This document shows positions 1-6,269 of a stretch of 16,208 bases of DNA, in pieces. The DNA comes from Lachnoclostridium phytofermentans (GTDB taxonomy: Bacteria > Bacillota > Clostridia > Lachnospirales > Lachnospiraceae): the NCBI GenBank assembly GCA_003526525.1, contig DPVV01000391.1, positions 1 to 16,208 on the forward strand. The letters run 5' to 3'. Both the position numbers and the translations under genes were made by a program. Every line of letters begins with the position of its first letter. Positions within the stretch are counted from its first letter, which is position 1. The notes beneath the pieces were generated by a model. That model was not told the DNA's origin. It made no database searches and saw only the letters and a list, made by a program, of their open reading frames with translations.

Positions 1-27
1 GCATGTAAGGAAATGTTCCTTGCATGC
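1..27. repeat. 12-bp inverted repeat at the window edge
   Basis: The arms GCATGTAAGGAA (1-12) and TTCCTTGCATGC (16-27) pair over 12 positions, with one G-T wobble and a 3-base spacer. No T-run follows, so it is not a standard intrinsic terminator for a gene to the left. It lies about 20 bases before the ribosome site of the sigma-factor gene and could be an operator or the end of an upstream transcript structure. It may extend beyond the window edge. Confidence 0.45.
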
Positions 28-60
28 GCATCTTATATATCATGATTAAAGGAACACACC

Positions 61-561
61 ACGGAAAACAAATATGAAATATTAAAAGAATACATAGTAG
101 GAAACCAAGCAAGATTTTATCGGTTGGCTTATAGTTTTGTGCTCAATCAGGAAGCTGCACTTGATGTTGTACAAAATGCTATCTTAAAAGCGCTAGAAAA
201 CTATCAAAGCATTCGAGAAATAAATTATATATCAACTTGGTTTTATCGTGTATTGGTAAACGAATGCTATGCTTATTTAAGAACAAGTAAGAGGATTGTA
301 TTATATACTCCGGAAGATATGCCAGAGGAAAGTTATTTAGAGAAGGCATATGAATGCTATCAAGATGAGGTATTTCGTGAGGTTGTTAAGCTTCCCAAAA
401 AGATTCGTATAGTCATCCTACTTCGATTTTATGAGGAACTTTCATTAAATGAAATCTCAGAAATTACGAAAACAAATTTAAGCACCGTAAAAACTAGACT
501 GTATACAGGATTAAAAAAATTAAAAGTTAGTTTAAAGGAGTGGAACAATGAATCATTTTAA
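61..561 (+). CDS. ECF-family RNA polymerase sigma factor with an apparent ACG start
   Basis: Small sigma-70 factor of the extracytoplasmic-function type, which directs RNA polymerase to stress promoters. Read from codon 61 it is 166 residues, a normal ECF length. The N-terminal part carries region 2 (FYRLAYSFVLNQEAALDVVQ and the following helix with STWFYRVLVNECY). The C-terminal part carries region 4, with LPKKIRIVILLRFYEELS and the helix-turn-helix LNEISEITKTNLSTVKTRLY. The first ATG/GTG/TTG in frame is TTG at 124. It has no ribosome site at a useful distance and would remove the beginning of region 2.1. Codon 61 is ACG, sits 7 bases after AAAGGA (48-53), and begins a family-like N-terminus (ENKYEILKEYIVGNQARFY). 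An in-frame stop at 43-45 bounds the frame. The next gene overlaps its end by 14 bases, as in sigma/anti-sigma operons. The start codon is either non-canonical, a recent ATG-to-ACG mutation, or a sequencing error. The family call is firm; the start is inferred. Confidence 0.85.
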   Translation, partial: TENKYEILKEYIVGNQARFYRLAYSFVLNQEAALDVVQNAILKALENYQSIREINYISTWFYRVLVNECYAYLRTSKRIVLYTPEDMPEESYLEKAYECYQDEVFREVVKLPKKIRIVILLRFYEELSLNEISEITKTNLSTVKTRLYTGLKKLKVSLKEWNNESF

Positions 562-1444
562 ATTATCAAAACAAAAGTATCAAAGGATGGAGGTTCCAAA
601 AGAGTTAGAAGGCCGAGTGAATCAAACGATAGCTAACTTTGAGGCAGGTAAATCGAGTCAAAGTCAAAGAAAGATTAATAAAAAGCATAGATTTTCTCAT
701 GCTGCAATCTCTTCTATGGCAGCCGCAGCAGCTTTTGCTGTATTAGTTGTAGGCCTTAATACAAGTCAAGCCTTTGCTATGACACTAGGAGATTTACCAG
801 TTGTAGGTGCAATTGCTAAAGTTCTAACGGTAAGGGAATATGAAAAAAGTAATGAAGATATGACAATTACGGCACAGGTTCCTGAAATTATAATTGACTC
901 GGATAATGATGAAGTTAAGAATGCAATTTCAGATATTAATGCAGAGATTGATGCTTTGGTTAAAAAACATATTAAACTAGAAGAAGAAAATATTATGGAA
1001 TACAAAGAAGCTTATCTTGAGACGAGTGGAACAGAAGAAGAATTCGCAGAAAAGAATCTAAAGGCTAATGTTACCTATGAAATAAAAAAGCAAACGGATA
1101 CTATGGTATCTATTGTAATATCATCAGGACAAAACTGGAGAAACGTTAGTCAAGAGCAATTTTTCTACAATATTAATCTAGTTACTGGGAAACAATATAC
1201 CTTAAAAGATTTTCTTGGAGAAAATTATATTACAATTGCAAACGATTCCATTAAGAGACAAATGAAAGAAAGAGAACAAGGGAAGGAAGAGATAAAGTAC
1301 TTTAAAGAAGAAGGAGGATTTCAATCAATTGATAATACCACAGGATTTTATATAAATCAGGCGGGAAATCCGGTCGTAGTATTTGCACGTTATGAAATTG
1401 CTCCTGGAGCCTATGGAATACAAGAATTTGAAATAATTCCTTAA
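548..1444 (+). CDS. RsiV-like membrane anti-sigma factor (DUF3298 type)
   Basis: Probable anti-sigma factor holding the adjacent ECF sigma factor inactive at the membrane. The 298-residue protein has a basic cytoplasmic N-terminal segment (1-50), one membrane segment (about 51-74), and an extracellular region resembling DUF4163/DUF3298 (about 95-298). In Bacillus subtilis and Clostridioides difficile, RsiV proteins of this build bind lysozyme and are then cut by signal peptidase and an intramembrane protease, releasing SigV. Here the sequence SQAFA (73-77) at the outer end of the membrane segment looks like a signal-peptidase site, which fits that mechanism. Start ATG 548 follows AAAGGAG (534-540) and lies inside the sigma gene, so translational coupling is likely. 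Lysozyme sensing is inference from the family; other cell-wall stresses are possible. Confidence 0.8.
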   Translation: MNHFKLSKQKYQRMEVPKELEGRVNQTIANFEAGKSSQSQRKINKKHRFSHAAISSMAAAAAFAVLVVGLNTSQAFAMTLGDLPVVGAIAKVLTVREYEKSNEDMTITAQVPEIIIDSDNDEVKNAISDINAEIDALVKKHIKLEEENIMEYKEAYLETSGTEEEFAEKNLKANVTYEIKKQTDTMVSIVISSGQNWRNVSQEQFFYNINLVTGKQYTLKDFLGENYITIANDSIKRQMKEREQGKEEIKYFKEEGGFQSIDNTTGFYINQAGNPVVVFARYEIAPGAYGIQEFEIIP

Positions 1445-1498
1445 AAGAACCTTGAATAACCTAAATTTACTCCTCATATGATATGGTAAAGAATGTTT

Positions 1499-1527
1499 TT
1501 AGGAAAATCCTGAAAGGTAATTCCTAA
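1499..1527. other. Weak hairpin between anti-sigma and holin genes
   Basis: TTAGGAA (1499-1505) pairs with TTCCTAA (1521-1527), with a possible inner CCT/AGG pair. It is preceded by a T-run and followed by AT-rich sequence without a clean T-run. It could be a weak or minus-direction terminator, or just a leader structure of the holin gene. Confidence 0.3.
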
Positions 1528-1555
1528 TATTATTTATGTAGAATAGGGGGGTATT

Positions 1556-1795
1556 ATGAAAATAACCAAGGGTACGATTATACGTACGATTATGTTAGTT
1601 CTCGTGTTAGTTAATTTAATTTTAAAGCGAACGGGCAAGCCAATCCTTGAAATTCAAGAAGGTACGGTAGCTAGTTTCGTTGAAACTGTGATTGAACTAG
1701 GAACAATAATAGTTGCTTGGTGGGAGAATAACAGTTTTACACAAAATGCAAGAAAAGCAGACGATTATTTAAAGAAATTAAATACAACAAATTAA
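1556..1795 (+). CDS. SPP1-family phage holin
   Basis: A 79-residue membrane protein. Residues about 6-24 and 39-56 are hydrophobic. The tail, with AWWENNSF followed by a charged ARKADDYLKKL segment, matches the pattern I recall for the SPP1 holin family (PF04688, which includes XhlB-like proteins). Holins form inner-membrane lesions that let endolysins reach the cell wall; some clostridial relatives export toxins or wall hydrolases instead. Start ATG 1556 follows a G-rich ribosome site (AGGGGGG, 1545-1551). No endolysin, tail or other phage gene lies nearby, so this is a stranded or domesticated holin. It sits just downstream of the sigma/anti-sigma pair, 111 bases away, and ends at a strong terminator, so co-transcription is possible but not shown. 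Confidence 0.8.
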   Translation: MKITKGTIIRTIMLVLVLVNLILKRTGKPILEIQEGTVASFVETVIELGTIIVAWWENNSFTQNARKADDYLKKLNTTN

Positions 1796-1803
1796 TAAGA
1801 AAG

Positions 1804-1857
1804 AATGGATGGAATATTGTAATTCGATTGGATTACTATTATTCTATCCATTTTTTT
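1804..1857 (+). terminator. Rho-independent terminator after the holin gene
   Basis: AATGGATGGAAT (1804-1815) pairs with ATTCTATCCATT (1841-1852), one G-T wobble. The loop holds a second 5-bp pairing (GTAAT 1819-1823 with ATTAC 1832-1836). A T-run to 1857 follows directly. It ends the sigma/anti-sigma/holin block. Confidence 0.85.
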
Positions 1858-1921
1858 ATTGCAGGAAAAGGTTGGAATAATTATAATGAAATAAGTGAGG
1901 TTGTAAAGTATGAATGATAAA

Positions 1922-1979
1922 AAAGAAACAGAAATGCAAAGAAACAGAAATGCAAACAAATAGGAAGGCAAAGAAACAG
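1922..1979. repeat. 16-bp tandem repeat, about 3.6 copies
   Basis: AAAGAAACAGAAATGC occurs at 1922-1937 and exactly again at 1938-1953. A degenerate copy AAACAAATAGGAAGGC follows at 1954-1969, then a partial copy AAAGAAACAG at 1970-1979. The unit is not a multiple of three, so it does not encode a repeat peptide. It is probably a slippage product. Confidence 0.85.
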
Positions 1980-2057
1980 TTCTAGTTATTGATGCAGAAT
2001 ATCTGTAATTTGTTTCGATAGCATAAATTATATATGGTAGCCCTAGTTTAAATACGC

Positions 2058-2063
2058 TATAAT
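2058..2063 (+). promoter_or_regulatory. Probable -10 box of the oxidoreductase operon
   Basis: A perfect TATAAT lies 89 bases before the start codon. No convincing -35 box is seen at 16-18 bases upstream. Transcription from here would begin near 2070, placing the whole structured leader (2081-2139) in the 5' untranslated region. Confidence 0.45.
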
Positions 2064-2080
2064 TCATGGCAGTAGAGAAA

Positions 2081-2139
2081 GTTTGTATTAGCGCGGCAAC
2101 CTCAAACGATAGACGTAAGTCAGAAGCGCAGAAATGAGG
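2081..2139 (+). promoter_or_regulatory. Structured leader, copy 1: predicted pseudoknot over the ribosome site
   Basis: GTTTG (2081-2085) pairs with CAAAC (2103-2107). The loop carries GCGC (2091-2094), which can pair with GCGC at 2126-2129, a few bases before the Shine-Dalgarno TGAGG (2135-2139). The loop also carries CCTCA (2100-2104), complementary to that Shine-Dalgarno sequence. The same layout precedes the genes at 8823 and 14810. This is the weakest copy, with a 5-bp stem and a 4-bp loop contact. No known riboswitch core is recognised. Function is inferred from the conserved layout. Confidence 0.5.
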
Positions 2140-2146
2140 ATAAATT

Positions 2147-3277
2147 ATGAACCAGAGCACTAAGGTAAGAATAGCACTGATTGGTGTTGGTAGTATGGGG
2201 AAAAAGTATGCTACCATGTTAGACATGGAGAAAATATCAAATCTTACTTTAACAACTGTTTGTTGTAGAAGTAAGGAAAATCAAAATTGGGTAAAGGAAA
2301 ACCTAAGTGAAAGTGTTAAGTTGTATCAAAGTAGTGAAGAATTATTTGCACATCATGAGGAATACGATGCTGTATTAATTGTAACCCCTCACAAACAACA
2401 TCCGGAACTAGCAATAAAAGCATTTGAATTAAAGAAACATGTATTTTGTGATAAACCCGCCGGAATTTCTATACTCGATGCGCAGAGGATGGAACAGGCA
2501 CAAAAGGAATCGGAATGTAAATATGCTATGATGTTTCATAACCGAACCTATCCCGTCTTAAAAAAGGTAAAGCAGTTATTGGACGATGGGTTTGTTGGAG
2601 AGATTAAACGAGTTCAACTTGTAAATACCATATACTATCGTACAGAATATTATCACAATTCTGGGGACTGGAGAAGCAGTTGGCACGGGGAAGGTGGAGG
2701 AGCTCTAATCAACCAGGGACAACATATTTTGGATTACTGGCAATGGTTATTTGGGATGCCTCTTGCAATCTATGCCTCTATTCCGTTTGGAAAATATAAT
2801 TCTTTTGCAGTAGATGACGAGGCGACTTTACTAATGGAATACCCAAACAAAGTGACAGCGACTTTTCTTCTTTCTACTGGTGAAATCCCAAGAGAAGAGG
2901 TATTAACTGTGGTTGGCACGAAGGGCAGTATTAAAGTAACTGGAAATGAAATTGAACTTACGAGCTATAGCATGGACTCTATGAAATATGGAAAAACTGC
3001 AAAAACTACTTCAAGAGAAGAGATACAGCAAACAAAGGAATTATTCATATGCAATGAACCTAAGGAGTCTTATGAACAAATGCTTGTAAACTTTGGGGAA
3101 GCAATCCTTCGTGGAAAGGCTCTCATTGCACCAGGAGAAGAAGGTACCAAGGCATTAGAGTTAACGAATGCTGCTTACCTTTCAGCATTTTTAGGAGAGC
3201 GTGTAAGTTTACCAATCGACAGTGCTCGGTATGAAGAACTATTTAAACAAAGAATTGAAGATGAGAAAATTAAATAA
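2147..3277 (+). CDS. Gfo/Idh/MocA-family NAD(P)-dependent oxidoreductase
   Basis: A 376-residue cytoplasmic dehydrogenase that probably oxidises or reduces a sugar, inositol or related polyol; the substrate cannot be read from the sequence. The N-terminal Rossmann fold shows GVGSMG (13-18). The family EKP motif appears as CDKPAG, with catalytic Lys103. The C-terminal domain has the GGGALINQGQHILDYW segment (183-198), with the usual active-site His193 and Asp196. Start ATG 2147 follows TGAGGA (2135-2140), which lies inside the structured leader. It heads an operon with aldo/keto reductase genes. Its last codons overlap the start of the deleted reductase remnant at 3261. Confidence 0.9.
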   Translation: MNQSTKVRIALIGVGSMGKKYATMLDMEKISNLTLTTVCCRSKENQNWVKENLSESVKLYQSSEELFAHHEEYDAVLIVTPHKQHPELAIKAFELKKHVFCDKPAGISILDAQRMEQAQKESECKYAMMFHNRTYPVLKKVKQLLDDGFVGEIKRVQLVNTIYYRTEYYHNSGDWRSSWHGEGGGALINQGQHILDYWQWLFGMPLAIYASIPFGKYNSFAVDDEATLLMEYPNKVTATFLLSTGEIPREEVLTVVGTKGSIKVTGNEIELTSYSMDSMKYGKTAKTTSREEIQQTKELFICNEPKESYEQMLVNFGEAILRGKALIAPGEEGTKALELTNAAYLSAFLGERVSLPIDSARYEELFKQRIEDEKIK

Positions 3278-3503
3278 ATCACAAGGTTTTCATAAAGAAA
3301 TTTTGTCTTTATTATCACTTTCTTTAAAATGGTGCCTGGCACATCCTTATGTTGACTCTATAATATGCGGTGTGAGCAAACTTTCTCAGTTAGAACAAAA
3401 TATAGAGGCACTTCATGGGGAAGGACTTGGTGAAGAACTAAAACAACAATGTGATGAAATTGGAAAAGATCTGATGAAACATCGGATTAGCTATTTTAAA
3501 TAA
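3261..3503 (+). pseudogene. Aldo/keto reductase remnant with internal deletion
   Basis: An 80-residue frame whose main part (from about residue 16: SLSLKWCLAHPYVDSIICG, then SKLSQLEQNIEAL) is the C-terminal end of an aldo/keto reductase, covering the last helices and the strand before the cofactor-binding loop. The first residues, MRKLNKSQGF, resemble an aldo/keto reductase N-terminus. This suggests an in-frame internal deletion that removed most of the barrel (roughly 200 or more residues) rather than a simple 5' truncation. No catalytic Asp, Tyr, Lys or His remains, so it cannot be an active enzyme. ATG 3261 overlaps the end of the oxidoreductase gene by 17 bases. The frame is open upstream to 3222, but that part overlaps the upstream gene. 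Confidence 0.7.
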
Positions 3504-3523
3504 ATAATACATTGGAGGTCATT

Positions 3524-4558
3524 ATGTCACAAATGAGGCTTGGAAAGACAGAGCTACTTGTAAATAAAAATGGGTTTGGTGCTCTTCCGATACAGAGAGC
3601 GACAGTAGATAATTCCATACGAATCCTACAAAAAGCTTATGAAAATGGAATAAACTTTTTTGATACTGCTAGATTTTATACGGATAGTGAAGAAAAAATT
3701 GGACAAGCTCTTTCCTCTGTTCGAGAGAATATTTTTATAGCAACAAAAACAGCAGCAGTAAATGAAGTGGCGTTTTGGCGTGATTTAGAGATTTCGTTAA
3801 GCAACTTAAAGACCGATTATATTGATTTATACCAATTCCATAATCCTTCTTTTTGTCCAAAACCAGGGGATGGAACCGGTCTTTATGAAGCAATGTGTAA
3901 GGCGAAAGAGCAGGGAAAAATTCGTCATATCGGAATTACGAATCACCGATTAGCAGTTGCTCACGAGGCTATCGATTCGGGATTATATGAAACCTTACAA
4001 TTTCCATTTTGTTATTTATCTACAGAGAAGGAACTTGAATTAGTGGAGAAATGTAAGGAAGCTGACATAGGATTCATTGCGATGAAAGCACTTTCCGGAG
4101 GACTAATAACGAATGCAAGTGCTGCTTATGCTTATCTTGATAAATTTGAAACTGTGTTACCGATTTGGGGAATTCAAAGAGAACATGAACTTGATGAGTT
4201 TCTTGAATTTTCTAATAATCCACCTTCATTAACAGAAGAAATACAACAATTGATAGACCATGATAGAAAAGAGCTTTTAGGTGAGTTTTGTCGTGGATGT
4301 GGATATTGTATGCCATGCCCTGCTGGTATTGAAATTAATAACTGTGCCCGAATGTCACTTTTACTTAGAAGATCGCCATCGGAACTTCAATTAACTCCTG
4401 AAGTACAACAGAAGATGAAAAAGATAGATGATTGTATTCATTGTAATCAATGTATGGCAAAGTGCCCATATGGATTAGATACCCCTAATTTACTTAAGAA
4501 GAATTATGTGGATTATCTAGAGGTTTTAAAAGATCGCAGTAAGGTATCAGTAGTGTAG
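3524..4558 (+). CDS. Aldo/keto reductase with C-terminal 4Fe-4S ferredoxin-like domain
   Basis: A 344-residue oxidoreductase. The N-terminal barrel (about 1-240) has the aldo/keto reductase tetrad Asp47, Tyr52, Lys75 and His106, in FFDTARFY, FIATKT and DLYQFHN. The C-terminal part has a CxxCxxCxxCP cluster (Cys256, 259, 262, 265) and a typical CxxCxxCxxxCP ferredoxin motif (Cys304, 307, 310, 314). The protein therefore probably couples carbonyl reduction or oxidation to an iron-sulfur electron carrier. Start ATG 3524 is chosen because GGAGG (3514-3518) ends 5 bases before it; an upstream TTG at 3512 overlaps that ribosome site. It lies 20 bases after the reductase remnant and is probably co-transcribed with the Gfo/Idh/MocA enzyme. 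Substrate unknown. Confidence 0.9.
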   Translation: MSQMRLGKTELLVNKNGFGALPIQRATVDNSIRILQKAYENGINFFDTARFYTDSEEKIGQALSSVRENIFIATKTAAVNEVAFWRDLEISLSNLKTDYIDLYQFHNPSFCPKPGDGTGLYEAMCKAKEQGKIRHIGITNHRLAVAHEAIDSGLYETLQFPFCYLSTEKELELVEKCKEADIGFIAMKALSGGLITNASAAYAYLDKFETVLPIWGIQREHELDEFLEFSNNPPSLTEEIQQLIDHDRKELLGEFCRGCGYCMPCPAGIEINNCARMSLLLRRSPSELQLTPEVQQKMKKIDDCIHCNQCMAKCPYGLDTPNLLKKNYVDYLEVLKDRSKVSVV

Positions 4559-4593
4559 AGTCTGAACTATTGATGCATGTTTAAGATAAGTTG

Positions 4594-4635
4594 AAAAATC
4601 CAATAAGAAGACTGTTGTCTTCTTATTGGATTTTT
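4594..4635. terminator. Perfect bidirectional terminator between convergent genes
   Basis: The arms 4594-4612 and 4617-4635 are exact reverse complements over 19 bases with a TGTT loop. The outer ends are A5 and T5, so the hairpin gives a T-run in both directions. It serves the reductase operon on the plus strand and the EAL gene on the minus strand. Confidence 0.92.
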
Positions 4636-4663
4636 GTGTATTCCGTAAGTTAACTTATATTAA

Positions 4664-6019
4664 TCATAGAAGTTTCTCAAAATCTGATAAAGGCATTGGT
4701 TTGTAATAAAGATAACCTTGCGCTTTATAGCAGCCACATTCTAATAAAAACTGTTCTTGTTCTTTTGTTTCAACACCTTCTGCAATCATATCAAGACCTA
4801 ACTCTGCTAGCATTGATATGATGTGCCGAATCACGGTACGACTTTTTGAGCTTCCTAGGTTCCTTAAAAAGAGCCGGTCAATTTTAACTTCATCAAGTGG
4901 TTCATCCTTAAGCATATTCATTGAGCTATATCCAGAACCAAAATCATCCATAGAAAAAGAAAATCCTTTTTCCTGTAGTTTACCCATACATTGAAATAAA
5001 AAGGCGGAGTCCTCTGCTAGGGCACTTTCTGTAATCTCTAAGGTAATAAGATTTGGAGGTATCTTATATTCTCTTGATAAGCGGCACAAAACTTCCACGA
5101 AATCTTTCTGATATTCATGAAGCCTTGATACATTGAGTGAGATAGGGAGGGGCGTAACGCCACTTTCGATTAATTTTTGCAAGAACTGAAAGACTTCTGT
5201 CCAAACATAAATATCGACATCAACGATATAACCGCTTTTTTCAAGTACTGGTATATAGAGATTAGGGTAGAGGTAACCATCCACAGGGTGTTTCCAACGC
5301 ACTAATGCTTCACCGCCAATAATTTGCCCTGTTTTCATATTTACTTTTGGCTGTATATGTACTTCCAATTGCTTTTCTTTTAGTGCAGTAGTGATTTCAT
5401 TTTCTATCTTTTTTTCTAACATTAGTGATTTACGAAGATCGTTATCATAAAAGGAGTAAAAGGAAAATACCTTTCCTTTTATTGTTTGTAATGCTAAATT
5501 AGCATAATCACTTAATAAGCTTACGTCCGTACCGTATTCTGAGATACAGATACCAAAAGCAGGAAGTAATTTACAAGAAATAGGAAAAGAAGTTATTTTT
5601 TCAGCTAACGAAGTAACTATTTTAATTAGGTCTTCCATTTCTTGATAAGGGGTACATAAAGTGAAAATATCAGCACGTAGATGGCCAACTACAGAGTATT
5701 CAGACTCATAAACGCGGAAACAATCTGCGATATGTTTTAAAAGAGCATCCCCTTGACTTCGCCCACAAAATTCATTTACCGTCTTAAAACGGTATAAGTC
5801 CATACGTATCATTGCATATTTTTTATCTTTATGTGTTCTTAAACATTCGTTTCCTTTATATAAAAAGGCATTATGTCCATATAAACCGGTTAGGTTATAA
5901 CGTGAAATTGCGGCATTTTGTTCTGCCATCTTCTTAAGTGAGTATAGATATAATTCTTCTTTTCCTACCTCTGTTAGCATAGGTGAGGAAGGGGTTTTTA
6001 TTCCTTTAGCAAAACTCAT
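4664..6019 (-). CDS. Cyclic-di-GMP phosphodiesterase: degenerate GGDEF plus intact EAL domain
   Basis: A soluble 451-residue signalling protein. A GGDEF-like domain (about 65-185) keeps the fold (MDLYRFKTVNEFCG) but has HLRADIF (113-119) in place of the GGDEF signature, so it should not make cyclic-di-GMP. The EAL domain (about 205-451) keeps the full metal and catalytic set: EAL (237-239), Asn296, Glu328 in LEITES, Asp358-Asp359 in DDFGSGYSS, Lys379, and Glu414 in AEGVET. It should hydrolyse cyclic-di-GMP to pGpG. The frame is open to an ATG at 6061. I prefer the start at 6019: AAAGG (6031-6035) precedes it, and a good minus-strand -10 box (6062-6067) abuts 6061, placing transcription start inside the longer frame. 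No sensor domain or membrane segment is seen. Divergent from the chemoreceptor gene. Confidence 0.9.
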   Translation of the reverse strand: MSFAKGIKTPSSPMLTEVGKEELYLYSLKKMAEQNAAISRYNLTGLYGHNAFLYKGNECLRTHKDKKYAMIRMDLYRFKTVNEFCGRSQGDALLKHIADCFRVYESEYSVVGHLRADIFTLCTPYQEMEDLIKIVTSLAEKITSFPISCKLLPAFGICISEYGTDVSLLSDYANLALQTIKGKVFSFYSFYDNDLRKSLMLEKKIENEITTALKEKQLEVHIQPKVNMKTGQIIGGEALVRWKHPVDGYLYPNLYIPVLEKSGYIVDVDIYVWTEVFQFLQKLIESGVTPLPISLNVSRLHEYQKDFVEVLCRLSREYKIPPNLITLEITESALAEDSAFLFQCMGKLQEKGFSFSMDDFGSGYSSMNMLKDEPLDEVKIDRLFLRNLGSSKSRTVIRHIISMLAELGLDMIAEGVETKEQEQFLLECGCYKAQGYLYYKPMPLSDFEKLL

Positions 6020-6061
6020 AATAATGCTAACCTTTCTACCATAAATTTTATTTCCATCCAT

Positions 6062-6090
6062 ATTTTAGCACATCTCACATAATAATACAA
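6062..6090 (-). promoter_or_regulatory. Promoter of the EAL gene
   Basis: On the minus strand, TTGTAT (6085-6090) and TAAAAT (6062-6067) are separated by 17 bases. Each is close to the sigma-A consensus (4/6 and 5/6). The predicted start of transcription near 6055 supports the internal start codon at 6019. Confidence 0.6.
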
Positions 6091-6126
6091 TATTCAACAA
6101 AAAAATACACAAAACAAGGAAGAAAC

Positions 6127-6155
6127 GTGACTTTTATGAATGATTATACTATAAT
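6127..6155 (+). promoter_or_regulatory. Promoter of the chemoreceptor gene
   Basis: GTGACT (6127-6132) and a perfect TATAAT (6150-6155) are 17 bases apart. A second TATAAT lies at 6158-6163. The leader to the start codon at 6270 would be about 108 bases. Confidence 0.6.
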
Positions 6156-6190
6156 ACTATAATAGCAATAGCAAATTAGAAGGAAGGAAC

Positions 6191-6229
6191 ATGCCGATGA
6201 ATAGTGATAGTAGACTAGGTCTTTTGTAG
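6191..6229 (+). CDS. Possible 12-residue leader peptide upstream of the chemoreceptor
   Basis: ATG at 6191 is preceded by a strong ribosome site (AAGGAAGG) and opens a 12-codon frame, MPMNSDSRLGLL, ending at TAG 6227-6229, 40 bases before the chemoreceptor start. It lies within the predicted 5' untranslated region. It could be a regulatory leader peptide or an accidental frame; no homolog is known to me. Confidence 0.3.
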   Translation: MPMNSDSRLGLL

Positions 6230-6269
6230 TAGTTGAAAAAAAGGTAGGGATATCTAAGAGGAGGTAGTA

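Larger units (their letters stand above)
1796..2146. other. 350-bp gene-free stretch
   Basis: Contains, in order, the holin terminator, a 16-bp tandem repeat, an AT-rich segment, a TATAAT box and the structured leader of the oxidoreductase gene. A 17-codon reading frame at 1910-1963 overlaps the tandem repeat and looks accidental. The long minus-strand frame across this stretch runs into the oxidoreductase gene and resembles no family I know. Confidence 0.6.

Noticed and set aside
1556..1795. Prophage
   Set aside because: Only the holin is phage-like; there is no integrase, endolysin, structural gene or attachment-site pair around it.
1910..1963. 17-codon plus-strand frame (MNDKKETEMQ...)
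   Set aside because: It is mostly made of the 16-bp tandem repeat, whose unit length breaks codon phase, and it lies after a terminator without a clear promoter.
2081..2139. Known riboswitch classes (SAM, THF, cyclic-di-GMP, preQ1, guanidine, fluoride)
   Set aside because: None of their conserved cores could be recognised by eye; only the general pseudoknot-over-ribosome-site layout is shared with SAM-II and preQ1-II. A covariance-model search would be decisive.
1792..2226. 144-residue minus-strand reading frame
   Set aside because: It overlaps a terminator, a tandem repeat and the start of the oxidoreductase gene, has no ribosome site seen, and resembles no family.
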